64,000 nucleotides of DNA, from assembly GCA_949130495.1 (NCBI GenBank), contig OX422209.1, positions 697,669,757 to 697,733,756 on the forward strand. Reading direction: 5' to 3'. Position 1 is the first letter of the stretch. Each line of letters begins with the position of its first letter. The notes beneath the pieces were generated by a model, which saw only the letters and a list, made by a program, of their open reading frames with translations, searched no databases and was not told the DNA's origin. This document shows positions 1-11,475 of the stretch, piece by piece. The translations under genes were made by a program, and so were the position numbers. Source of the DNA: Sambucus nigra (lineage: Eukaryota; Streptophyta; Magnoliopsida; Dipsacales; Adoxaceae).

Positions 1-1341
1 TAAGTTTGACATATTATGTTACACCTCTACATCATCATGTACATTCTCAAGATCTTAAAGTGAAGACAAGTTAGTAACAAAATACAACAATCGAAGATCA
101 AAGAGTTGAGATCATCACTATAATCATATGGAGAAGGTACACGAGGCTAATTTTGTGTAATCAATTTATTCAGGGGTATTTTTCAAGTGTTTTAAAACAT
201 AACATATATTTTAAATATTTTTTGAAAAATTTGAAAGTCGTTAAAACGACATTAAATGTCGTTCGAATGAGCACACATATCTCGTTAGAACAACTTCATA
301 CGAACTCTAAACGAGATCGATTTTGGAAACTTTTGAGGTTCTCTGTTATCTCATTGGATAAGTCATTTGATGGGTGTTCAAACGAGACGGGGTACTTCAT
401 TCGAACAAGATGGACCTTGATCGAACAAGCTGGAAAACAAATTACCTAATTTTAAATGCAATCTTTTACATTTATCTCTTGGAGATTTTTCTCCTTGTAT
501 GTAGAGATAAGAGCTTATAATTTCTATCAAGCCTTTTAGACATTTTTTTTTATCGAACACTGTGTTTTTCCAAAAACAAACCACTTGAATGTTTTGTGAC
601 AACTTTATCAAACTCTGAAGAACACATCATATGTTCTAATCCATGTGGAGTTAATTCTCCGCTAATGAAGAAAGGAAAAGAGTTTCTTGAGACTGATAGT
701 GGACACTGTGGAATCTGGAGCTTGTTATGTGGGGAGTTGTTAGATATGCATTGCTTTCATTCAACAAGGAAGGAAGAAATAACTACAATAATTAGTTGTG
801 TCTAAGTATGTAAGTTTTTCCATGTCATTCTGTAATACCTAGTTTTAACCGTGCTGAAAAGCAAAAGGCTTTTCCCAAAAAGGATTTTTTTCCTCATATC
901 TTGTTTTGTGATTTGTTTCGTTCAATTTATATTCAACATCTTGGACGTTTAGGTTCCCCTATTTAATCAAGATAAAATTGGACTTAATAACATTTGGGTT
1001 GTGTGTGACCTGATCTACGATTTTTACATATAAATGGACCACTCTATAAAACCCATTTTACGTAGAATTCTTAATCTAAGTAAACTTTCCTTAAGAGAGT
1101 TGTATGAATTCAAGCTCGAATCTTCCAAATCTCCTCAATTTTTGTGTGACACTACTCTCTGTAGCCTTAGGTTACTACAATTGTCTAAATATGTGTTTTA
1201 ATTTGTTAATTAACCAAATAAACAAGTTTCTTACGAAATTAGGCTTAGGCCCAAAGTAAGTCACAACCTAGAGAGCCCAAATAGCACTCCAAATGGCCCA
1301 AACCCTACACAAGTCATGTACCAACCCAATCGACTTAAATA
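1..1341. other. Retrotransposon-derived non-coding DNA, unassigned
   Basis: I see no credible gene here. Bases 230-430 contain repeated TTCGAA-centred words of the kind also found in the LTRs of the Copia-like elements (1620-1850, 42715-42820, 60440-60515). Bases 860-930 resemble the region just before the end of the LTR at 2250-2300. The stretch may therefore be an older, decayed LTR of the same family, but I cannot place its ends. Confidence 0.3.
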
Positions 1342-2446
1342 TGTAAGGGCAACTATTTTAGCTTAGGAATGTTGTTTGTATTTATTTGTATTTTCTCATA
1401 TTTGGCATATCCCATTACAAATCGACAAGCACCGACACGTCGAACCGAACACCAACATCTCCAACATCCAGACTTCTATACATATAATGAAGATACATAT
1501 ATTTTAGGAGTCCAAAATGATTCATAATTATATTTGGGATGGATTTTTGGAAAAATTGAGGCTGGATTTTTAAAAGATTTAAAAATAAAAAATTATTTTT
1601 TGGACTCGATCTAACAAGATGGATTCTCGTTAGAATAAAAAAAGGGCTTTCTTTATAACGCCCTTCTAATGAACATCTAATGAGGTTGCATTGCTTGACA
1701 TAGAATTGTAATTTGAAGCTCGTTAGATAGTGACTTCGAACGAGCTGCCTTTTACGTTTGATCGAAGAGCTTCCTCATTCGAATGAACTCCTATTCTCAT
1801 TCGAACGACCCTTATTTTCGTTCGAATGAACTGTCGCCTCGAATTTTATGCCATGTCTATAAATACATGTTTTGCCCTTTTTCATTGGGACTTTTGAAAA
1901 AGAGAAAACTGCATATCTTAATAAAAGGTTTTCATCTTTTGTGTTAACAAAACACTTTTGATTCACAAACTTTACATCCCCAAATATTTTATGATCCTTT
2001 TGAAACCCTAGAAAGTTTATGTATCTTGCATACACTTTGTGGATATCATTCTCGATGTATGAACTTGTGACCTAAAGTATCACTGCTGAAGGAAGAAGAA
2101 AGATTAATCGGTGAATATTGAGGGTGGATCACCGCCTGTCGATGACCCTAGGCTGAGCCATTTTCTTTAAAAGTTTTTGAAGGCACTGTGCAACATACAT
2201 AGTCAATTTAAGTGATTTTTAAGTCGATAGTCTTGTACAACATTCTAAAGTTTCGACTAAAGGTTTTTCCCTGTAAAGGAATTTTTCCACATATTTGTGT
2301 GATTGCTTGCGTAAAAAATTTCTATGATTGGAACATTGATCGTATACACACCATATTTAAATAAAGATTAAAAATTATTAAAAATCGTATTTGTGTGTTT
2401 GGGACATTATTATATAAATCAATCCATTAGTTCGTGTGCACTCTCA
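1342..2446 (+). repeat. Putative 5' LTR of Copia-like element
   Basis: The right end is well supported. The sequence ends in CTCTCA directly before a primer-binding-site word, just as the LTR of element H does at 59461 on the other strand. A TATAAATA box lies at 1858-1865. The left end is tentative: TGTAAGGGC at 1342 resembles the TGTAAGGAC start of the H LTR. Without a second LTR in the window the boundary cannot be confirmed. Confidence 0.4.
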
Positions 2447-2460
2447 AATTGGTATCAGAT
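2447..2460 (+). other. Primer binding site, Copia-like element
   Basis: The word TTGGTATCAGAT (2449-2460) follows the LTR end by two bases. TGGTATCAGAGC-type sites complementary to initiator methionine tRNA are typical of plant Copia and chromovirus elements. The matching site of element H is at 59446-59460. Confidence 0.7.
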
Positions 2461-2621
2461 CCAATTGCACTAATTTATTGTGTAATCCTTTTCCGCAAAT
2501 TTTTTAATATAAATTTTATTTGAAAAATTATTGATCTTTAAATAGTCGAAATTTAATGGATAATTTGTATAATCGAATGCCCAATTTTTTTTGTTCCAAT
2601 TATGCCTACTAGAAATTTAGG

Positions 2622-4008
2622 ATGAGGTCGGACTTAAAAGCAATTGATGAACGTGTTTGGTTGGTTTGTGAAAGATGGTGGACAACACCCACAATGACTG
2701 TAGATAATATCGTTGGCCCTGAAACTCTCTCTTCATGGACAGAGGATGACTTTTAGTGGAGTAATTTTAACTCTTGCTTTTAAGTGCCATCTATGGAGTC
2801 GTCACTCTTGACTAGTTCCATGGAATCATGACATGCACCACGTCTAAAGAAGCATGGGATACCCTACAGCTCACACACGAGGTTACCAACGCTATAAAGG
2901 CATCTAAGCTTCAAAATTTGACTACCCAATTTGAGACCTTACAATGCTAGAGTCCGAGTCTTTTGATGAATTTTATGCGCATTTCTCGAACAGAATATTC
3001 CTAAGACCAGAGTTGTTAAGAAAATTTTGAGGTTGCTCCCTGCCCACTTTACTCCTAAGGTTACCGTGTTAAATTCACTAGGAATCCCAGATACACTTAG
3101 GTTATAAGAACTTGCAGGAGATCTTCACACGTATGACATTCATATGTTTCCTAAACTTTTAAACAAAAGGAAATAGGGATTGATTTAAGGACACAAACTA
3201 AGAAAAGTAGAAAGAAAAAGTTTGTGAGTTCGAATTAGAAGTTGATTTTAATTTTGATGACTTGTCCCTACTTGCAAAAAATTTCCAAAAGTTTCTCAAG
3301 TTTTCAAAAAAAGATTCTAAAGAAAAGTTTTTTAGAAAAATAAAAATAAGAATGAGGGCACGAGAAGGGAGAGAAAGAGGAAGAAATAATTGTTATGAAT
3401 GTGAGGGTAAAGGTCATAAGGCACATGAGTATCCCACTAGGCTTAAGAGAAAAGGAAAGAAAGTTTCAAATAAAGCCACTCTTAGCGATAGTGACGTCGA
3501 GCTATTGATTCAGGGAGAGAATCACCACATGAACCGTGTGTTGTGTTCATGGCTAGTCATGTTATCACTTCCAGCTCGTCCTATGTCGATAAGGACATAT
3601 CTAAATGTGAAAGCGTCAATGAAGTTTAGAGTCATTCTGGAGATAGTGAGAGTGAGAATGAAATTTTGAGTGAGGGAGAAGGTGGTCTCCAAAAGTCTTT
3701 TAGTGATATATACACCGAGACTTTGAAAATGAAAAGGATTAATGAAGATTTGTCTCTTAGGGTGTTAGATTTGGAAAAAGAGGTAAAAGTTTTGAGAGAG
3801 TTTGAGGCGTCAGTGAGCTAACTCGAGAAGGTGAAGATTTTTTTATTTCAACAATTGATAGTTTTAGGGAGGAAAAAGACCAAATTGACAAACACCGTGG
3901 CTAGGCTTATGAAAGATCATCCATCCTCATTGGAGACTCGTGAGAAACTTGAAGCTCGTGTATCCCAACTCGAGAGTGATCTTGAACGTGTCCACCTTAG
4001 AGAGTGGG
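2622..4008 (+). pseudogene. Degenerate Copia-type gag
   Basis: Translated fragments match the gag of element H (57606-59400, opposite strand). They share an N-terminal block with IDERVW, a TTCEI-like region, and a zinc knuckle followed by PTRL and TLSDSD. The reading frame is broken by several stops and frameshifts (for example near 2755 and 3180). The zinc knuckle near 3390-3430 begins CYECEGKGH, but its last metal-binding position is Tyr instead of Cys. A charged, coiled-coil-like tail runs to about 4008. Gag would package element RNA in cytoplasmic particles; this copy cannot. It is cut off on the right by the LTR remnant of element C. No Copia pol follows. Confidence 0.65.
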
Positions 4009-4219
4009 GACGTTGAAGAACCCCCTTGGGCTATAAATACATTATATCACCCTCATTGCAAGGGATCGAAAAACAACTCAAGGCAGTTAATACATAACAG
4101 TGGACATAGGCGATTCCATTAAGTCGAACCACTTTAAAAAGTTTTCTTGTACCTTGTTTGTTTTACTTAATTTATCTGTGATCAATTAATTAGGCTTACT
4201 CTAGTTCTTTGCATCAACA
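4009..4219 (+). repeat. 5' LTR remnant of Gypsy element C
   Basis: A TATAAATA box is at 4032-4039, and the segment ends in CA immediately before a Tat-type primer binding site. Only about 210 bases remain, which is short for this clade, so U3 has probably been lost. The left boundary is set only by where the Copia-like gag similarity stops. Confidence 0.5.
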
Positions 4220-4243
4220 GTTTGGCATCGTCTGTGGGAACGT
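4220..4243 (+). other. Primer binding site, element C
   Basis: TTTGGCATCGTCTGTGGGAA (4221-4240) follows the LTR end. GGCRYCGTCTGTGGGAA-type sites are common behind the 5' LTR of plant Tat-clade Gypsy elements. The site of element E (55471-55490, - strand) is a diverged relative sharing the TGTGGGA end. Confidence 0.65.
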
Positions 4244-4299
4244 ATTGCTAAACGTTTTCACTCATTCCTCATTCATCACCCATAGGTGAAATTCCAGAA

Positions 4300-6050
4300 T
4301 GAAGCACTAGAAATGAGGGTATCTCGCCTAATCCCTCCGCCCCTATTAACAATAATGATTTGACAGGAATTTTGGCTACCCTGGACAAGGGTCAAGAGGC
4401 CATGCAGGATACTATACGATAGTTGTCCCAAACTCTGCAAACTGGAGTGCCAGCATAATCTAATCACAGGAATATGTCACCGCCGCCAGCAAGGAGTATT
4501 GGGCACAGCCATTCCAGAACTTCTAGTGATCCTTCATATCTACTAGATCAACTTCTTCTATTAGGGTCACTAATTCCACTTATGGATAATCTCGCGTCCC
4601 AAAAATATTAAGTTCCTTAGAAAGGATAAGTAGGGCCTCTCCTTTCGATCATTTGGGACCCTTGGGAAATTCCCTGTGGGTTGCATCGAGAAATACTCGA
4701 CGACCATGTGATCTAAGGGATGGTTCAGCCTAGTCCAGATTAAATACCCAATGAACTGAAAGGTCTAGTCAGAGAGAAGGTTCACAGGAAGAATGTTCAG
4801 CAAGATCTAGAGATCGATAAAAAAGAGTTGCCATCCATGGCGCTAGTAGTGATGCTTGGAAAGTTTCCATTCAACGTTTGGAAGACAGATTAGGTCAAAT
4901 GGCTAAATCTAAGAATCCCCTTCAAGGAAGTTTTATTATGGGGTCCCCATTTGAGCAAACCATCGTGGATTTCACTACGCCAACCAAGTTCAAAGCTCCA
5001 GTAGTCAGTCCCAAATATGATGGGAAGATTTATCCAGTTCTCCATATAGAGGAGTACCAAGGAACTACTGATATTTATGATTTTCCTAATGAGATGAGAT
5101 GTAGGCCATTCTCAGGAAGAATCACTGGATCTGCTCAAATCTGGTACAACAGCATTCCTCAGGGGCAGATTTCTTGCTTTGGAGTAAACCCAGTGAAAAG
5201 AGTAGCTCATTTACTTAGTGTACGACAGAAGGAAGGAGAAAGTACTAGGTATTACATCACTAGTTTCAACAACGAGAAACTGGAAGTAATTGATTATGAA
5301 GAAAAGACAGCAATTACTGCTCTCATGAGTGGTTTTCTCCCTGATAAATTATATTATACTCTGGCAAGATATCCACCAAAGACGATAACAAAATTAATGG
5401 CCAGGGCAGCGGAGATTATAAACACCAAAGAAGCTATGGATGCTAAAAATAATTCAGATGTAAAAGCAAAGGCAAAAGCAGAAGGGAAGTAAGATAAGAA
5501 GGAACACAAGAATCATAATGAGCACGGGAGTTCGAAGGGAAAGGAAGGCCTAGATCGGCTCAGGAAATTCACTAATTACACTCCTTTGACGGTGGATATA
5601 CATCATGTGTTGGAGGAAATCAAGCACAATAATGATTTGAGTTAGCCTGAAAATTTAAGGTTGCCTGCTGATAAGAGGGATAAGTCCAAGTACTATGAGT
5701 TTCACAAATATCATGGTCATACTACCAACCGATGCATTGCCCTACAGAATGAGATAGAAGTACTCATCCGAAGAGGAAAATCGGACGAATTTGTTGATCG
5801 GAAGAATGGTGAAAGAAATGGAGGAAGAGGCTGATAGAGATCTAAATTGCCAGTTAAGCCCAGGGAAGACAAGAAGAGGAACCACGATGATGATCCAGAA
5901 GATGATACCGATCTCCCTAAGAAACCAAGACAACCGAAATATGAGGTATTCACACTCAGTTTTGGATATTTTGATTGTCATATGATTACAGGTGGAGATG
6001 TCGGAGGAGGAGATCAAACAGCTGAAAGTAAGGCTTACCTCAATGAGGCT
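4300..6050 (+). pseudogene. Gypsy (Tat) gag, element C
   Basis: The best piece is the 4878-5492 frame of about 200 residues. It contains the SPKYDGK block and a retrotransposon gag core with the VNPVKRVAHLLSVRQKEGES, YYITSFN and MSGFLPDKLYYTLA stretches. A downstream segment (5570-5770) reads FTNYTPLTV, then a knuckle-like YYEFHKYHGHTTNRC in which the first Cys is Tyr. The order and motifs match the gag of element E (53475-55234). Stops occur at 5490 and 5644, and frame changes are visible near 5830. N-terminal sequence from about 4300 is heavily degraded. Gag forms the particle around element RNA. The protease region follows without a gap. Confidence 0.7.
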
Positions 6051-6480
6051 CAAGCTTGTTCTCATATCCAGCGTATCAACCTTGCCAAGAAGGACAGACT
6101 AAGAAAGGTTAACAAGGATAAGCTCGTAATTGGATTTTCCAAAAATGATTTATCAGGAGTTTTGTATCCTCAAGATGATCCTTTCGTGATCAGAGTCAGG
6201 ATGAAAGAAGTATTGGTAGTAAGAACATCGGTGGACAATGGTAGTTCGACAAACATCATGCTTTATCCCTATTTTGATAGTTTAGGTTAAAAACTCAGTC
6301 AACTAGAGCCATATCACAAGCCACTCATTGGATTCTCAGGAGAAAAGGTGTTTCCTCTGGGAACCATCAAGCTGGATGTGTTGATCGGGACTTGGCCGAT
6401 GAGCAGGACATAGAAGGTATGATTCTTTGTAATGGACAAAAATGTTCATTCTTCTTATAATATATCATGGGAAGAGTTGG
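6051..6480 (+). pseudogene. Aspartic protease region, element C
   Basis: The frame reads VIGFSKNDLSGV, then DDPFVIRVR, then the active-site region VDNGSST, with an Asp at the catalytic position. After a stop near 6290 it continues with HKPLIGFSGEKVFPLGT. This matches the protease block of element E at 52933-53328. A retroelement protease cleaves the gag-pol polyprotein inside particles. The stop inside the domain makes it non-functional. Confidence 0.65.
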
Positions 6481-6639
6481 TCTGAAAAAGTTCAAAATTG
6501 TACCCTCAACTGTTCATCAATGCCTGAAATTTTGACCAACGTTGGAGTAGGAGTAATGAAAGGAGACCAGAAAGTAGCTCGGGAGTGCTACTACTCCTAT
6601 GCCTAGGAAGGAGGTATGTTGGAGGACAAATGAAAAATA

Positions 6640-7704
6640 ACCACTTATCAAGTGGATACAACTGAACCGAACAGCGAGTCTGAGGTTGAAACCTTAGATC
6701 CACGAGATGAATCTGAGCTTGTAAAAGGTCAAGTGATGGAGGTAACAGAAAGCACTGTTTTAGATAAAGATAAACCAGAACGAATAACTTTAATAGGAGC
6801 ACTATTGGAACCAATTCTTAAGCATAAGTTGACAACTTTCTTGAGGCAAAGAAAATAAGTGTTCGCTTGGAGTCATGAACATATGCATGTGTCATAAACT
6901 TAATGTCAGTAAGGAAGTCAAACCTATGAAGCAGCGAAGAAGAGTTTTCAGCCCAGAGAAGAACCAGGCTATACAGGAAGAAGTCGAGAAGCTTCAAAAA
7001 GCTTCCTTTATTGAAGATGTGAAGTACCCTGATTGGTTGGCCAATGTAGTTATGGTCAAAAGGAAGAACAATAAGTGGAGGATGTGTGTGGATTTTACTG
7101 ACTTGAATAAAGCGTGCCCAAAGGATCACTTTCCCTTGCCACGAATTGATCAACTGGTAGATGTTACTTCAGGGCATGAATTGCTGAGTTTCATGGATGC
7201 ATATTTTGGTTATAACCAAATCAAAATGAAGCCAGAAGACAAAGAAAGTACTTCCTTTATACTCCTTGAGGAACTTAATGTTATAATGTTATGCCATTTG
7301 GTCTGAAAAATGCAGGGGCTACTTATCAAAGACTGGTGAACAAAGAATTTGAGGAGCAGAAAGGAAAGAATATGGAGGTGTATGTTGATGATATTCTCAC
7401 TAAAAGCAAAAAAGTTGTTGATCATATTGCCGACCTCAGCCAGACGTTTGATCAATTGGAAAAGCACCAAATGAATTTAAACCCCACCAAATGCATCTTC
7501 AGAGTGTAAGAGGGAATGTTCCTCGGGTATATAGTGAATCAAAGGGGATTTGAAGCCAATCCAGATAAGATTAAAGCTCTGATTAAAATGAAGTCCCCAA
7601 CCGATAAAAAAGATATCCAAAGGCTAACTGAGTGCGTAGCAGCACTCAACAGGTTTTTGTCAAGAGCAATAGACAAATGTTTACCATTCTTCAAGGTACT
7701 CTGA
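6640..7704 (+). pseudogene. Reverse transcriptase, element C
   Basis: The domain is easy to recognise. KQRRRVFSPEK, KWRMCVDFTDLNKACPKD, a LSFMDAYFGYNQI block with the first catalytic Asp, MPFGLKNAGATYQRLVNK, and the YVDD catalytic box at 7381-7392 appear in order. GYIVNQRGFEANPDKI and an NRFLSRA thumb segment follow. The frame shifts near 7265-7290, and a stop sits at about 7507. The sequence 6650-6860 corresponds to the linker preceding RT in element E. Reverse transcriptase copies element RNA to DNA. Catalytic residues survive but the ORF is broken. Confidence 0.8.
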
Positions 7705-8200
7705 AAAACCTTTGAATGGAACGATGAATGTGAAAAGCCATTCTTAGAGTTGAAGAAGTACCTGGGAGCACCACTATTACTTTCTCGACTAATGTTAGGA
7801 GAAAAGTTATATCTGGATTTGGCAGTATCTGGCTCAGCAGTTAGCTCTGCTTTGATTAGGGAGGAAAATGGAGTTCAAAAGCTAGTTTATTACACCAGCA
7901 AATATTTCTGAGGAGCATAAGTAAGATATCCCATACTAGAGAAATTGGCACTGGCTTTAATTAAAGCTAGTAGATGAATGAAGCCATACTTTCAAGCCCA
8001 CACTATAGTGATTTACACTGATATGCCATTAAGGCAGGCTTTGCACAAGCCCGAGAAATCTGGAAGACTGATGTATTGGGATGTAGAGTTGGGGGAGTAG
8101 GACATAGTGTATGAACCAAGGAGTACTTTAAAATGCCAAGTTAGGGCTGATTTTATTATAGAATTCACTTATCCAGAGGTTCCGGAGCAGCAAGGGACTC
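7705..8200 (+). pseudogene. RNase H (first domain), element C
   Basis: Directly downstream of RT, the frame reads FEWNDECEKPFLELKKYLGAP, then GEKLYLDLAVSG, YYTSKYF, YPILEKLALALI, MKPYFQAHTIVIYTDMPLRQAL and an ADFI-EFT end. This is the usual Gypsy RNase H that removes RNA from RNA-DNA hybrids. In-frame stops occur at about 7910, 7918, 7976 and 8098, so it is dead. Confidence 0.65.
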
Positions 8201-8299
8201 TAGCCAAGCAACATACAAGAGTCAGTAGACCAATTGGAGATATGCCCGACCAACTCCAAACAGAGGAAACTGTAAAAAAAGACTAACTAGCACCGTCCA

Positions 8300-8665
8300 G
8301 TGGAGTACAGGAGATGGAGACAAAATATCATGAGGTGAAAGAAAAAATCCTCCATCAAGGGACTCTCACAGCAATATCCACATATGGAGTTTGTAGGTCG
8401 AAGGGTCATCTTGTGCAACTGGATGTGGAGCTGGAATCATTCTTAATACTCCAGACAAGCTAGACATAAAATACGCTCTACGTTTCCAATTTTAAGCCTC
8501 CAATAATGAAGAAGAGTATGAAGCTGTGATTGTTGGTCTAAATCTAGCAAAATCATTGAACGCCGAGCAAGTTGTGGTGTAGATTGATTCATAGTTAGTT
8601 GTAAATCAAATGTTGAGTTTATATGCAGTGAAAGGAGAAATGATGACCATATTTGAGGTAACTAA
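8300..8665 (+). pseudogene. Second RNase H-like domain, element C (truncated)
   Basis: Fragments read VEGSSCATGCGAGIIL, then LDIKYALRFQF, then ASNNEEEYEAVIVGLNLAKSL and LVVNQML. Together they form an RNase H1-type fold block separate from the domain at 7705. A second RNase H after the first is a hallmark of Tat-clade Gypsy elements. The element stops at about 8665 where element D sequence begins, so integrase and the 3' LTR of C are missing. Several stops are present. Confidence 0.65.
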
Positions 8666-9855
8666 TAGAACTTGTTAAATGGGGAATTATTTGTGTTGTC
8701 TCCTCAAGAGAACGACATCAAAGACATTTGATGCTTGTAAAACCAATAGTTCCAAGATTCGGGGGCTAAGTTGTGGAATGAAAAAGTGTTAGGCATCCAT
8801 CCCGCCCTTTCAGTCTCTCATGGGCTTATGCTATAATTCTCTTTAATCTCTCCGTGAAGTGTGCGTGCATGTATATATAAGTGGAGATCGACATCGTTCA
8901 ACTCACATCATTAAAAACTACAGAGCGAGATCATCCAAATGAGTGTTCCTAAAATAATAATTAAGGATATGATATGTGTGTTTATCGAGACATCAATCAT
9001 TATAAAGAAACAAGGATTCTTGTTAGATAAGATGCGAATATGAGTCACAAGTATAACATATATAAATAATATGTGGGTAAAAAGAGTCAAATATAAAATA
9101 AAAAATAGGACTCGAGTCTCGGGTTTTATCCCGAGATGCCTGCGTAGCCTATAAAGGCATCAAAATCTACATAGTTCGCATGCGGTACGAGGGTTGAGTT
9201 TATGCCATAAATTTGAACGAGATTTTATTATATGCGTGTGTGTAGAAAATATATTTTAGTTTTGAAAAATGTAATGAAGAATCCCGTTGGAATTTATAGG
9301 TGTAATTCTCTTTTTTTTTGTTTTAATTTTTTTATAGAAAATAAATTGGGTGAAATACTACTAATAAAGGATGAGATATTAATGTGTATGATCTAATTAA
9401 AGTAAAAAAACTAAATTACGAATTTATATAACTAATGCGAGAATAAAGGAATTTAAATAGAGAGATAAGGATGTTTGGGTCTTCTTTAGAGAATTGAAAC
9501 TTGACCTTGATTCTTCATGAACTTCCTTGCAAGTTGGGATGAACGTGGGATAAGAGAGAAGGAAATTTTTGCTAAATTGGGTATGAAAGTGATGGGAATG
9601 TAAAATGGAGAGGAATTTCAAACAAGGAAACTTCGTTGATTGCAGAAGAATGTTGTTGAGATCACTGAAGTTAATTATTTTGAGTTCCCTTTCAAGGTGA
9701 GCTCATGATATCCTTATATAGGGTCAGTGGACTGTCGATTGACATTGCCCTTGTCCTACCTATCGGCAGGTAACCCTAGACACGACCTGTGCAGATTTTT
9801 TAGAAAATGGTCATGAAACGCAATTTGTAAGTTCAAATTGTGCACATGGGCATAC

Positions 9856-10660
9856 CATTAGAAAGGTAATTTAGAGACCCTTGATAATCATTTGTGCCAC
9901 TCCCAGGTTCGGGAGTTGACTTTGGGTCAAACAGAGCTCAGAAGCGCCCGTCAGTTCTTTAGACAGGAGATTATCGGATGATGACGAACAATTTGTCCAA
10001 ATTATAGGTCTGAATCAAGCACGTGGTGAATCATTGGAAAGGTTATGTGAGGTATTGGATGTTCCAAAGATATACGCTCGGTTCAGAGAGTTGACTTTAG
10101 TGAAACGAGGCTCGAAAGCGCCTGGTGATCCTTTGGAGTAAAATAGGTCATTCGTCCGAACCGTAAGGATGATTCGTACACGGGATAGACTGTTGGAAAG
10201 GGTATTTAGCGCCCTTTGAATATTCATTCAGTCTCATTCAATATGAAGAGTTGACGTCAAACGGATCTCGGGAGTGCTAGGTGCCTTCCAAATCAGGATT
10301 TAAGGGAAAATGGTCCGTTCGTCCGAATCGTAACGTCGTTTAGTGCATGTGGTAGACCGTTGTAAAAGGAATTCAGTGCCCTTTGAAGATTTATTGAGCT
10401 TTCTCTCTGATGGTGAATTTTATTAAGGTGAAATTAGGGCACGGGAGTGCCCAGTGGCCTCCAGATCAATTTTTAATAGTGAAATGGATTGTTCGTCCGA
10501 ACTGTTATGTTGTTTTATGCACGGGGTAGACCATTGGAAAGGGGATTCAGAGCCTTAAAAAGATTCATTGAGATTTTTCTCTGATGATGGAGTTTATCGG
10601 AGTCAAACGAATCCCGGAGGTGCCCGATGGCCTCTAGATCGGTAGTCGGAGTATGACCTA
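9856..10660 (+). repeat. Tandem repeat inside element D LTR, ~165-bp unit, 5 copies
   Basis: Diverged units begin near 9856, 10021, 10181, 10340 and 10514. Each contains a CATTGGAAAGG-like word, a GAGTTGAC-type word, a GCCC-rich centre and a TTCGTCCGAA word near the end. The right LTR keeps only the first unit and the start of the second before it is interrupted. Confidence 0.65.
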
Positions 10661-10706
10661 AGGTTTATGGTAAATGGGGAGGTGTTAGGGACCTAAGGAG
10701 AGACTT

Positions 10707-10723
10707 GGGGGGGGGGGGGGGGG
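10707..10723 (+). repeat. Poly-G tract (17 bases)
   Basis: A run of 17 G on the + strand. A second run of 14 G lies at 11699-11712. Lengths of such runs are prone to sequencing error. Confidence 0.9.
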
Positions 10724-10869
10724 TACTAGAATGTGGTACCTATAGAGCCCCTCAACAGGTGAGCTTGGAACAAGTGAAAGTCATCGAATATATAGCACAT
10801 GGATGTTTGGGAAAAGGTCAATTTGCGTACCTAAAGGGACGAGGATGATCGATTCAAATGGTCAAGGTC

Positions 10870-11475
10870 TATTCTGAGGACCTAGGGTTGAGGGGACCTC
10901 TGTTGTGGGTCGAGGTCAATTATGAGAACCCAAAGTAAAGGCAAACAATTATGAGGGCCAAGGTCAATTCTAAGTACCTTAAGTGGGGATAACCAATTCT
11001 TAGAGTCAAGGTCGATTATGAGGACCTTAAATGGTGGAAACCAATTCTGAGGGCCGAGGTCAATTCTGAGGACCTTAGATAGGGGGCGACCAACTCTGAG
11101 GGTCGAGGTCAATTTTGAGGACCTTAGCAGGGGTGACCAATTCTGAGGACCTTCAGGTGGAGGTTACCAATTCTGAGGACCGAGGTCAATTCTAAGAACC
11201 TTTTTATTAGATCGACAATTTTGAGGATCGAGGTCAATTCTAAGGAACTTAAGTAGAGGCGACAAATTCTGAGGACCTTGAGGTGGAGGTAACCAATTTT
11301 GAAGGTCGAGGTCAATTATGAGGACCTTAAGTAGGGGTGACCAATTCTGAGGGTCGAGGTCAATTCTAAGGACCTTTTAAGTAGAGGAGACCAATTCTGA
11401 GGGTCAAGGTCAATTATGAGGACCTATAGTAGGGGCGACCAATTTTAAGGGTTGAGGTCAATTCTATGGACCTTT
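10870..11475 (+). repeat. Tandem array, ~48-bp unit, about 11 copies
   Basis: The core GGTCGAGGTCAATTCTGAGG recurs about 11 times with spacing near 48 bases. A few longer spacings arise from partial extra units (for example 11124-11180). The array lies between the D LTR and the non-pol region. ORFs read through it are repeat artefacts. Confidence 0.8.

Larger units (their letters stand above)
8681..10750 (-). repeat. 3' LTR of element D (truncated outer end)
   Basis: Bases 8681-10028 align with 21085-22455. Shared landmarks are GGGGCTAAGTT, the TATATATAA box (8871-8879 and 21267-21276, TATA on the - strand), and the poly-purine and AT-rich block at 9300-9420. The copy continues past the point where the right LTR is interrupted and contains a tandem array. 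The inner boundary is not certain, because the matching part of the other LTR is missing. Confidence 0.6.

Noticed and set aside
596..805. A 69-codon frame with several Cys
   Set aside because: It has no recognisable motif, conserved neighbour or repeat elsewhere in the window; a frame of this size is expected by chance.
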